Shown in pieces: positions 39,453-50,240 of a DNA stretch of 64,000 nucleotides. Source of the DNA: Hyalella azteca (Eukaryota > Arthropoda > Malacostraca > Amphipoda > Hyalellidae); contig NW_025942347.1 of the NCBI RefSeq assembly GCF_000764305.2, positions 1-64,000 of the forward strand, given 5' to 3'. Below the pieces are notes generated by a model, which was given only the letters and a program-made list of their open reading frames with translations, searched no databases and was not told the origin of the DNA. Position 1 is the stretch's first letter, and each line of letters begins with the position of its first letter. Both the position numbers and the translations under genes were made by a program.

Positions 39453-40067
39453 TCTTTTATCCCTGTTAAGTATAACCTCACCATGACCTGCCTTAATTTC
39501 ATGTATTCTCCAGGACGAATTAATAATTATAGTCCCATTAGACAGTTATTTTAAATTAAAATCAGTAATTTTGTAGCTTTAAACCTAATTGTGTCTTCCC
39601 TCTTTGCGGCTGAAGTAAGTTATGAATGGATTATGGAGAGTCCACGTTCATATGTAAATTTGACACAATTATTTCTGGGTAGTAACATTAATAAATTCAA
39701 CAAGCAAGTTTGAATGGCTGGGAGCACCAGCCCTGAGGTCATTGCTCCTATTGAAGTTGAGAAGAATCCAGTTACGCGCAACGGCTCTTTGTTCATGGTA
39801 GTAAAACTGGCTGAATTTCGTGTCATAAATTGTGCGTGAAAAATGAGTTTTTTGCAGATGACCCATGTCGATATCGCAGATCCAGGGCTTTGTTTATGCA
39901 AAGGAACAATGTGAATCTTTGCCTGAAGGATGATAGAAGCTTTCAAAATTAAAGAGTTGAGGAAAGTTACTTCTCTTTATTTTTACGTTTAGAGCATGTC
40001 AAACAGAAAACCCTAGCATTTATTTTATCACTAGATGTATAAGTTAGGATAAGTTTTATATTATAGG
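39453..40067. other. No supported gene; unrecognised minus-strand frame 39620-39946
   Basis: A 108-codon minus-strand frame and an overlapping 65-codon frame lie here. Neither resembles a family I know, and both end without splice signals. They may be remnants of a mobile element. Confidence 0.3.
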
Positions 40068-40156
40068 TTTTCTTTAATGCAGGTTTCATTGTCAATTTTA
40101 AAAATTGTCAATAAGAAATACTCTCTGGTCTTCAATGAAACCTGCATTAAAGAAAA
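40068..40156. repeat. Inverted repeat: 24-bp perfect arms, 41-base spacer
   Basis: Arm 1 (40068-40091) begins TTTTCTTTAATGCAGG and is perfectly complemented by arm 2 (40133-40156). The spacer contains its own small palindrome (caattttaaaaattg). A perfect 24-bp stem in AT-rich DNA is unlikely by chance. It could be a young foldback or MITE remnant or a hairpin RNA source. Confidence 0.85.
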
Positions 40157-40470
40157 TCTTCTGCCAAACTACACCAATATTATAGGTTTTTGCATCAGAG
40201 GAGGGATTTCATAATAGAGCGCTGAATTTATTTAAAAAAACCGTAGATTTAGAGACTGATAAGTTGTGTGAGAATTAAAGATAGAGGAAGGTAAAAAATG
40301 ATTTTTATCGTAATGAGACAAGTGCGGAAGTTCAAGAATTATGCGAGGATTATGGTAATTGATTTGAACAACTCAATAACTTTTAGATTGTAATACTTAC
40401 TAAGCCTAAGTCGATTCAAAAAATAGTTACATGAAATGATTCAAATTTTAAGCCATATCTTAAACTAGCA

Positions 40471-40524
40471 GGTTAACCCATGGTTGAACTACATAGTAGT
40501 ATATAATTCAACCATGGGTTAACC
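40471..40524. repeat. Inverted repeat: 18-bp perfect arms, 18-base spacer
   Basis: Arm GGTTAACCCATGGTTGAA (40471-40488) is perfectly complemented at 40507-40524. It lies only 315 bp from the preceding 24-bp hairpin. The short palindromic form fits a collapsed MITE. Confidence 0.85.
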
Positions 40525-41029
40525 AGCCTGTGCTTGATAATTCATGCATGTTTGGAATATCAATATATACTTTGGTGTCATTTCGGTAACCTTGAATAAT
40601 TCTCCGGATAAGAATGAAGCTTGCATATTCTCATTGAATGAAGAAAATTTCAAATCTATACTTGAATATGAAAATAGCACTCCCATATTGATCTCGTTTC
40701 AAAATATACACAAATTATCTTGCGTTTTTTAAATTAAATTAATATTTAACAATGGCACAATTAAATTTTAATTTTTGTTTTGATCTTTTCCGCCCTGTTT
40801 TTCAATATTTTCTCATATATATTCTCTCACTGAAATGAAATTCTAGGTGTAGGTAATATCCCGACATGATAAGTATCCTGGATAGTGGATACGCTTCTAA
40901 CACACACACGCCCACATTTTGACGAACATAAAGACAACTAACATGAGATTTATGTTAGCTGATGTTTACGTTGTCCGTTTTTATTGCTCTAAATTCTTTT
41001 TCAATCTAAATAAACTGTTGTGGAGATCC
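40525..41029. other. No supported gene
   Basis: AT-rich with no notable feature. Confidence 0.5.
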
Positions 41030-41445
41030 AGTAACGATTTGAACAGGAGCGAATAAGTTTACTAGGCGAATACGTGCAACCATTTTAAATAAAGCTATTT
41101 GTGTTTTTCATGTGCATTCATTTCGCTGTTTGATTTTAATGAAAAACACAAGTAGCCATTTATTCATTTCATTCATTTCTTTTCACTTCGCTCTTCCATT
41201 AATGTGTCGAATTTTCACCGACCTTAAACACACAGTAACGATTTAAACACAGTAACGATTTAAACAGGGGCAAATAAGTTTACTAGGCGAATACGTGCAA
41301 CCATTTTAAATAAGGCTATTTGTGTTTTCCATGTGCTTTCATTTCGCTGTTTCATTTTAATGAAAAACACAAGTAGCCATTTATTCATTTCATTCATTTT
41401 TTTCACTTCGCTCTTTCATTAATGTGTCGAATTTTCATCGACCTT
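41030..41445. repeat. 221-bp tandem duplication, each copy with an internal inverted repeat
   Basis: Copies start agtaacgattt at 41030 and 41251 and end in tcgaattttca(c/t)cgacctt. They differ at few positions. Each copy holds an inverted repeat of about 25 bp (in copy 1, aaataaagctatttgtg at 41087 and its near-complement ending near 41164) with a short spacer. A small 16-bp duplication (acagtaacgatttaaa) marks the junction before copy 2. Confidence 0.9.
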
Positions 41446-43666
41446 GTCCCGGTTATTGACATAATTTAATTATTAACTTTGAAATAAAATGATTTGTTGC
41501 CATCAACACAAACATACTAATTTTAAAAGGAACCCACTATTTAGATTTGCTTAGGCAATCCACTGTGCAAAAAAATCATCAATTAATAAGCCATTTATGC
41601 GCTCATGCGACTAGGCTTTCCGTGTTTACTTTTATAGGCCCCAGCATGCGAAATTGCGCCTGAAAGTATAATTCCCATCGATTAGATCATAACAGGTGCA
41701 ACATGTTTACGAACACCTCGATGAATTGGATGTTGAAATATTGCAGTATCAAAATGCTATTGACTTCGACAATAAAACGGTTCTTTATTGGGCCACGATA
41801 AAAATCACGAGAAAATTAAACGGATAACGGGCATTATTTTGGCGGAATTTGGACAATATAATTTCTTTCATCCGTGCCAAAAAGCCTTCATTACACTGTT
41901 GTCATTAATATATATCTAAATTTGGCCTGGATCTTTCGCAAATAATTCCGGTTATCTGGAAACAGAGTGGACCAGAAATAAAAGCTTCTTGGGCATACAG
42001 TACAGAAACAGTAGTTGTAGTGTCAAGGCTAATATTTTCCTTCGACTGTTGGAGAAGGTCTTTCAATATAATAATTTCAGCAATAGTTAGGTTACATGTA
42101 CTGTCATATCGGTTTTTGAGTGAACTATTACGTGATCTCCTGTAGACCGGCCCTGCACGTCATCATTGCTATGTGATCCACCACAGAGGTTAGTACTTGC
42201 ATTGGTAATCTTCCGTGTTGATATGGTGGTGGCCTTTCTGGTGATAGTGAATATTATTATTATATTACCTAATTATTTATGTGTAATATTTATTCGTCAG
42301 TGTTACGTTAATTCAACCCCTTAATTTGTTTTCAGTCGTGCTTTTTCAGCGGGGCTCCGAACCTTGGCCATGAATTCGAATTAATAGGCAAGGGCTAGAA
42401 AAACATATGGTTCATGTTTTATTCTCTTGTAATCATCATTCGTATATTATAAAGGTTCTCAATTTCTCATTTTGATTCATCCTTTATTTTTGATCATCGG
42501 TCGAATGTTTGGGGTCAAATGAAAAAAAACGTGAAAAAGCCCTTTTATTGATACGTACCCAACAAGATTAACATTTTTTGAAGCTTCACAAATAAGATAA
42601 TCTGCAATTCATTGATAAACGACATCCATTTTCTTTTCAGGGATTCAACTCTCACTTGAACTAATGTTATTTTAGTCTGAATAGTGATTATATAACAGCG
42701 ACAGCGGGAAAATTTTTCTTACAATATCGGCAGAAAGTACAAAAAGTACAAAAATCTATTGAAGCTGCATGGCGAGTCGAGTTGTTCAAAAGTTACGGGG
42801 GAAATACAACGAGCTTGACAGGAGGGCAGCTGTGACACAGCTGTTGGCAAATTACTTCTCTCTGTGATATTTATTATGATTTTTCGTGAGTTTATTAGAG
42901 GGGCACTGCAGTGTTACGACTGCCTGAGAGTCGGCAGTCCGAGCTCTTTATGGGAGATTTCGTCGCTAACAGAGAACGAACTACAGAACCTTGAGCTCGA
43001 GCACATTTTCTATTTAGGTTTAAACCAAGAGAATGTAATCTCATTGTACTGAACAGAGCTTCACAAAAAATGCATTTTGTAACATTTATTGATTAATAAC
43101 ACGAGCTATCATCATATTAAAGAAATTTGGTCAGCGTGTTGGATTTCCAACTCAATGCACTTTGAACGCGAAATTTTGTTAAATTTTTTACATATACCTG
43201 CGTACATTTCACTAGAAATGACCTGATAAATAACGCACAAATTTTTCTCCCATATTCACTGGATTTCTTTGAGTATGTCTTCCAATTTTTAACTAGAAAT
43301 AATGAAATAAATTGTATTTCTCTTATAATCCCATTTATAAAACTCAATATTTTCCCGATGGAAAGTGCTCGTCAACATATTTTTCAAAACATATTATATA
43401 ATCAAATTTAAGATAAAGAGCGAAATATTAAATTATTTTTCGGAGGAGTTAGGCAAGTACTTAGATAAAATCAACTTCATCATCACAAACCATTCGCCTT
43501 CCGTCTCTGCTCTGCAATTGGAGTTTATAACTGGAGGCGGAAAACTTGAATAATGAAATGACATAAAAAGGCATCATTATCCGTCATGCATTTTCGGAAG
43601 TTCGTGTGCTCGTTTGATGCTTAGAATTTAAATATAAAGGCGATATTCGAGCGCATATCCACGATA
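41446..43666. other. No supported gene; short CpG-containing open frame at 42769-42867
   Basis: A 32-codon plus-strand frame with balanced codons (begins MASRVVQKLRGK, ends at TGA 42867) sits in a GC-richer patch, but it has no upstream or downstream partner that I can identify. The rest is AT-rich. Confidence 0.4.
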
Positions 43667-43819
43667 CCTGGGGCCATACTTCAAAACTCGCTATATAAGT
43701 GAACGTAAGTACTTACGCTCTATTTTCTTGTCTACGATTGGTGGATTCTGCTTGAAAGGCCGTCGATGATTGGCGGATGAACTTACGATCTCTTAACTTT
43801 TTTGAAAGTATAGGCCCTG
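43667..43819 (-). mobile_element. MITE-like element, copy 2 (153 bp)
   Basis: Inverse orientation relative to the copy at 14547-14695, with the same ends (CTGGGGCCATACTT... and ...AAAGTATAGGCCCTG) and the same internal palindrome CGTAAGTACTTACG. Several internal substitutions and small indels separate the two copies, so neither is a recent insertion. Confidence 0.75.
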
Positions 43820-44812
43820 TCGTGTATTTTTTTTGTTTAAAATTTGCTGGAGCCTCTGAAGACTAGTCCAATGTGGTCCTGTCGTGTCTGCGTAATATTT
43901 CAGCCTGCAACTTATTCTTATTAAATGTCAGAAAGTAATAGGAAAAAATGAGAAAGAAGGAGGGTGAAGAAGAAAAATTAAAACAAATTTTGATCTGTAT
44001 TTCCAAATTTTATTAGGAAAGTTATATATCCATTATATTCAGGAAAATATATTCCGAATATTAAATATTCCGTTATTTTTTTCGTTATGTGTGATATTCG
44101 GTCCAGATTTTTTCCCAATCAATGGTCTTCTAAAAAATTTGTAAATAATTCAAAGAATTTTTTAGGAAAAACTGACAAAAAAAGTCGTATATTTGCTAAG
44201 GGAAGTAATACATCGAGCATTTAATTTCAAACTAGAACTAAATCAGTGTAATATTTTCGGGTTATTGGTATTTGATATTATTATCAGTCTGCTTGATTTG
44301 CTAGTTCACCAAGAATTTCAAACGAAAGAACACGACAGAATTGAATTCACTACATAGTCTTTGACAACGTCTTTATCATCACTATTGTGACCAAGATTTG
44401 ACATAAAAGCAGCTTCATACGGTTAAGTAGAAGCCTAAGTAGCAGTTTACATGAATCTAAAACTCATCATAATAAATTAAAAGCAATTGAATTTTTGTTA
44501 TTAAAGCCATTCGAGACGATATTGCCTTCAGTGAGAATCGGTAATGACGCGCATTTCATGTCTTAAAGTTTTTGATGACCTGATAAATGAAATTTCGAAC
44601 TATGTGCCCAGTAATATCATTGCATCCTCTTATAGATTTTGCATCACAGACTTGAAATTATTTAAATGAAAGTTTGCATGAAAATCGGGGTACTGAAGGT
44701 CCGGCCTAACGACCGGGAAATCTGCCAGACTTTTCACTGAACTGCACGTTCATTGGAATGATTGATCTGGACGGAAGTAAGTAGCGAATTTCCGCTTTAA
44801 GCAAGGGAAAAT
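43820..44812. other. No supported gene
   Basis: AT-rich. No notable feature. Confidence 0.5.
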
Positions 44813-45018
44813 TACAGCAATTATGATGATTAGAACTCATAATAATCCACCCACTAGCAAAATAAATCTCTAAAACTGCAGCAATTATGATGATTGGAAA
44901 CTCATATTATTCCGTCTTGTAGCAAAATAAATTTCTCAAATTGAAGCAATTTATATAATAAATGGAAACTCATATTATTCCCTTCTGCAGCAAAATAAAA
45001 AAGATTCTCAAAACCTTA
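44813..45018. repeat. About 65-bp tandem repeat, three diverged units
   Basis: Units start near 44813, 44879 and 44943 and share gcaattatgatgatt, ggaaactcatattattcc and agcaaaataaa. Unit 3 is the most diverged. Confidence 0.85.
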
Positions 45019-45952
45019 CATTGTGTAATGGTACGGTATATGAGGAGTGCGATTTTCTAACCACTTACAATAATAAGAGTTGAAAATTAAACAAATTTTA
45101 CCAAAATAAAACGCACAATCGTGCACAATCAGTTCGTTGTCCTGCTGCACGAAGCTCCATATTAATGAGATGTTGGAATCCAATTATCAATCTTTCTCGG
45201 TTCGGTTTCAAAAACACAAGCAAATGAAGCAAGAATTTAGTAAATGATCGCACTTAGCAGTTTTTTTTCCTTACATCGATTAGATTATCACTTTGATGTT
45301 CCGTACATTCGTCGCTCCTCACCAACTGAAGATAAATAGTACCCGCTGATGGGTAGTATTAGAAGATTTTTTAAATAATGCGAAAATAATTCGCGCTTTG
45401 GCAACTCTTTTGTTTAAGTTCTACGGCGGGCCGTTGAGACCAGATGAATGGGTAGCATGGACTGAAAATCGTTCACGGCTCAGCAGGTGTTAGCGTTGCA
45501 CCTAACATGAATGTAGGTGCAGCGTGCTAAACGTTATACTGGAATCACCATTGACCTCATTTGAGCAAATCGGTGTAATTATGGAGCATTTTGGGACATC
45601 ATTATTATTTGGAAATTGAACCTTCAAATACATGCATCACAATTATATCAAATAAAAATCAGTGACTGCTGATGCCGTCAACCTATAACTCTTGAATAAT
45701 AGTTTAAACTAAAATAATAAAGAATCAAGTTTCTCCCTCGATCATGTCACAGGTGCTGAAAAATAATATCTCGGCTCAGACTTTTTCTGAACTCAGGCCA
45801 TTATGGTGGAGAAAACCTTTTTCTTCTCTTCTTGTGCGCGCTGCCATCAATACCGCAAAGTAGGCTATTTTTCTTCACAGCTCCTATCTTTTCCTCGCAC
45901 TGTTCCTCTACTTGTATGCAGTTACCGGAAATGACCGGGAAGTTCAGTATTT
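45019..45952. other. No supported gene; imperfect hairpin 45489-45531
   Basis: An imperfect stem of about 17 bp (gttagcgttgcaccta against taggtgcagcgtgctaaac) is present. Otherwise the sequence is AT-rich with no frames of note. Confidence 0.4.
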
Positions 45953-46239
45953 TTTCTGCTCGCTGAACATATATTTCGGGCGATCCTTTCTAGAAAAAGT
46001 TCCCTCAAAAACTTTTGAGTGAATTCAACAGATCTTTCGTGGATATATAATATTGCTATTCATATTTTATTTTTCAACGTTTATTTTGTTTATATTTAAA
46101 TAAAATTATTATTATTTATATTAATATTTTATTTCTGCTCACTGAATATATACATATTTTGGGCGATCCTCTCTAGAAAAAATTCCCTCAAAAACTTTAG
46201 AGTGAATTAAACTGACCTTTCATTGATATTTAATATTGC
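45953..46239. repeat. About 105-bp segment duplicated in direct orientation, 178 bp apart
   Basis: The copies at about 45953-46055 and 46131-46239 share tttctgctc, gggcgatcct, tctagaaaaa, ttccctcaaaaact and taatattgc. The intervening AT-rich DNA belongs to the duplicated unit or is an insertion. Confidence 0.85.
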
Positions 46240-46367
46240 ACGAAAAAAGTTGTAGCTTTAATATTGGTGCAAACAAATAAGTAATTGCTGAAATAATAAC
46301 AGGAAGACGTATTGATTTCTGAATTTAGTTTGATTGCCTAAACGTAAATCGAACATGAATTTATGAA

Positions 46368-46436
46368 CGGAAAAACGCCAATAATATTCTCCATATTTCC
46401 GGCAAAACGCTTCGGACCAGTTTCATCGTCAGTTCT
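46368..46436 (-). repeat. Dispersed repeat with hammerhead-like core, copy 3
   Basis: On the minus strand it reads gaactgacgatgaaactggt, then ccgaagcgttttgccgg and aatatggagaat. The GAAAC box is changed to GAAGC and CTGATGA to CTGACGA, so the core is degenerate. It aligns with the copies at 37738 and 36567. Confidence 0.5.
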
Positions 46437-48157
46437 GAACATCAAACATGCAGGTCAAATGAATACTAAGACAGAATTTACACGGACAAATTTGCACATA
46501 ACGATAGCCTGCCAAACGGGACCAGAAATAATATGAACCAATTTATTAACAATTTCAAGCGGATGAGAAATGTAACCGTTGCTCAGACAAGATTTCCGTT
46601 CGAAAATGGGCGAAAACTTCAATATCATTGAGTCTGTAGCACTGGATTAAGAGGTAAGAATGTGAAAATCTAATAGCATGATTCCGCGAAAATTAATTAA
46701 TATATGGATTATTTATATCACTTTAATTAATGAAATTTTTAAACTGATGATGGATGTGGCAACCGAAATATTTTCAAAGAAAATAGCGTGAATTTTCTCG
46801 ATCCTTCTTTTTCTGTAATTGTTGAATCAATATTATCCACAGTGATACAGTTTTTTTTCTATAAAATTCATTAGCTTACATGAATTCGGTCTTGGCTTCA
46901 TCGATTTTGACTTTGCTTTTTCTCGGGTAAGTAATTTTTGAGGTCCAATATAACAGGATAATGCTTATAGAGAGTCTAGCATCTATAGATGCTAGATGTT
47001 TCTGTAGCCGCGCCTCATGCGTCTCTAATTTTTGTACCGCGATTTTCCTTATAATTTTTTGGCGATCATTGAAACAGTTATTTCTTATATTCTTGGTCTT
47101 AAATTTGTACTCATTTTTCCATTAATGTTTTTGTCTTTCGGTTTTACTAGCATTTTCATTTAGAGAAAAAGCCTGTTCATCCTGATTATCCGAAGCGCGT
47201 CACTTTCATTCTATTAGTCGTGAAGAACTTTGCACTTCACTGCTGGTGAACCTTAATTCTGTGACCTTATTTATTGTGACATGTAAATTAGTGCGTGATG
47301 ATTGTGAATAGTTATATTGTGATATATAAATTCGAGTTTTGATATTTATTAATAGTAATTTTGTTAGGAATATTTAGGATTAACCGTTATTGCTACATCT
47401 TAAATTTGTTATTCTTTGTTTGCAGAATCTTATTGGTTAACCACGAACAACAGGTTCAGTACCAGCCATCCGCTGGGTTTTTGGGTTTATTTTGTGTTTT
47501 TTTGACTTCATTCCGAGTTTATTTTGGGTTCAGTTTGAGTTTTCACTGTTCCCTTTACCACGTTTTACCGTAGCCACTAGTGCCTTCGTTACCAATAAAG
47601 TGTCAGAAATTCTCCACGTTCACTTCCCTGCACGGTTAAAGTTTGTTTGTCTGACTGGCGCTGAAGTAAGAGCGGCAGGTATAGCCGTCGCGCTTACATT
47701 TCTACAGAAGAAGACTAAGTAAATTTACAGATATTGATGGAAATGTGCAAATGCATTCGACTATGTGAGTTACCTGTGGTTACTTGACTTACATGTGAGG
47801 TACCTGTGGTTACTTTTTCGACCATAGTGCGTGGGCACATTGGTTATTCAAAAGAACTTCATTTCTTCTGTTTATTTATGTGATCTTCGGAGTGTGTCTC
47901 TGAAGCAAATGTTAAATGTGAGGTAAGTTGTCATGCATAGACACGACGCTCGCTCGCACGACCCAAGAAACAGTTGATGTCATGTCGGAGCAGAAAGCTG
48001 GAACTTGTGAAACGCATAATAAAAGTATTTTCCAGTTTCATTTTCCGGAAAATGTCCTAGTCAATAGTCAATGACGGTATATTCGTACGGCTACAATGCA
48101 GACGAATTTTTGGAGACACTGGAAGAGGTTTGAGATAATACCAGATGGCTGGAATTA
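46437..48157. other. No supported gene; 22-bp palindrome and a weak LTR-like patch
   Basis: A perfect 22-bp palindrome (arm TCTAGCATCTA) lies at 46975-46996. Around 47240-47720 an AT-rich stretch carries AATAAA (near 47597), followed by ctgactggcgctgaag, which looks like an LTR end plus a TGGCGC-type primer-binding site. No partner LTR is seen, so this is only a suggestion. Confidence 0.35.
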
Positions 48158-48380
48158 TAGGCCCCGTTCACACCATATTGCTCGGAACGTGCCAGGTATA
48201 TGCCGGTCAAAAATCAATCCATTATTCTTTAGTGTAACCCATAGAAGAATTCACACCAGCCGTGCAAGGCACTGTACATGGTGGGAATGTTTCTATGGAA
48301 ATTCATTAAAGAAATTTGAACTGGACCTTGACCGTCATAAGTTTGGAACGTGCCCTGCAGTGTGGTGTGAACACGGCCTG
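48158..48380. mobile_element. MITE-like element with 18-bp terminal inverted repeats (about 223 bp)
   Basis: The left end TAGGCCCCGTTCACACCA is complemented by the right end TGGTGTGAACACGGCCTG with three mismatches. The element is non-coding. The ORF spanning 48096-48413 (105 codons, plus) runs across it and is therefore probably not a gene. Ends of this CAGG..GTTCACACCA type are reminiscent of hAT-related MITEs. No clear 8-bp target duplication was found. Confidence 0.65.
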
Positions 48381-50240
48381 CGAAGATACATCACTTCTTA
48401 TGAAAGTGCATGAGGTTTAAGTGCATGGGAAACGGTCTCAACGAAATATTCTCTCCAATCAAAATGAGTTTCAATGAAATTTGGAGAAATTTTTATAAAA
48501 TAGTGAATTAACAATATATAAAAATTTTTGATAATGATGTTTTCGTTAGTGGCATTTTTCAACTACTGTTTTTCAGGAGCTGTGCGAATATGTTTGAGGG
48601 AAAAATAACTTTTTCCGGATTCGAAATAATTGATTTAATGATAATAGTGTAATAATTCATCAGAATGCTCACTAAGGTTTTTCAATTTTTAAATTACACG
48701 GTCATTCCCGGAGACCAAATTTAATCGAATTTCGCTTTACAACCAAGGAATAATTTACATGTTGCGAACATTAAAATCACGACTTCCACTTAATTGAACA
48801 AGACTAAAGAAATGTTGAAATTATTTTTCATATTCATTCCATCGTATCAGCAAAATTAAGTTAGAATATTTTCCTATATTCAGTCATATATTAGGACACA
48901 ATTAACACATGAAATGAAGATAAAATGCTATAACTAGGGAAGAGATTATTGCTTGAATATTTGAGGGGTAAATTCAAATGCATGAACGTAAATTGTTTAT
49001 AAATAACTTCAGACAAAATTATTACATATCCTAGACGAGTGCTAAAAAATAAAAATCCAAGATAACACACCAGAATCAAGACATAAGTAAAAAACTCACT
49101 ATATTCATTTAATAAAAATCAATTGAAATGTGGGTTACAACAAAATATGGTAATGTATCTTTGGGGAATACCGGTTTGAATCGTCAACAAATTTTCAGAT
49201 ATCTCTAAGGAAAAAAATTGTAAATTTAATTTTAAAAATGAAGTATTAATAGTGCAAATTATCTCTCAGGTTTTTTGAATACTTTCATAATGAAAGTGAG
49301 TTAATAAGGGTTGAAATTACTCGCTTAGCATACTTACATTCAAATTAGTGTATTCAGTACTCGTATTAGTTCTATTTATATACAGATTTAATAGACTTCA
49401 TTCATATTGTCTTGACAGATCCACCTAAAAGTATTATGTACAAGTGTAAAATAAATATTTCCAAGCCGCCATTAAAGGTCTAATCTTATATTTATTTATT
49501 TAATAAAAATCTTTCTAAGTAACACAAACAAAAAATACGGAGCAATGTTTTTCAATATTGAAACATTAAAGAAATATTGGATGGTTCCTATTTTCAATAT
49601 TCTCATTTCGGCTGGTATCCAAAAATTTCTAATATTTTGTTCGATTCTAACAACGAGTTTATTTAATGTACATCGGTGTATCTATCTGTTTCCTTATAAT
49701 TGTTTAAATATTTTCAAATTTAGAGTCGTGATTACGTAATTTGAAGAAATAAAATCGGTGAAAATTGTATACAAAATTGAAACTTTTGCATCAGCGCTTA
49801 GTAAATACACTACAATTACTAAGTTCCATCAATAATGATTCACATTCACAACCATTAATCATACTTCATTGATCTTACTTGAATAAAATGAAACATCCTA
49901 CGCCAGAGGGTAAAACGGACGGTTTGATGTACTACGTGACTTCTAATTTTTGAAGCGGTAATTATAATTAAGATTCATTCGAAATCAATTTTATATTCTA
50001 CTAATCACCGAAAAATTAAAACTGAAGCATTTAGTGCCTAATTGTTTTGGTTTACTTAGCTGCACATGGACGATTTTTAAGCGATCAATTTAGTCCTATT
50101 GAAAATGCTTTAAAATTCATGAAAAGTTCAATATATATTTATCTTAATGATAGATTATATGGTCAAAAATATGGACGCAATATTAAACAATGAGAATACT
50201 GTAACAATACTACCCGATGATTCCTCCACATTTTCTTATT
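48381..50240. other. No supported gene; region downstream of the last visible exon of the Corin-like gene
   Basis: AT-rich. If transcription ends here, this would be 3' UTR and flank. On the minus strand AATAAA-type strings occur only far from the stop (around 49490-49500). No SRCR or trypsin-like exon was recognised here or anywhere further left. Confidence 0.45.

Noticed and set aside
39620..39946. 108-codon minus-strand frame, first suspected to be mitochondrial or retroelement-derived
   Set aside because: No residue motif of either was found; left unassigned.
48096..48413. 105-codon plus-strand frame
   Set aside because: It runs through both ends of a MITE-like element, so it is unlikely to be a host gene.
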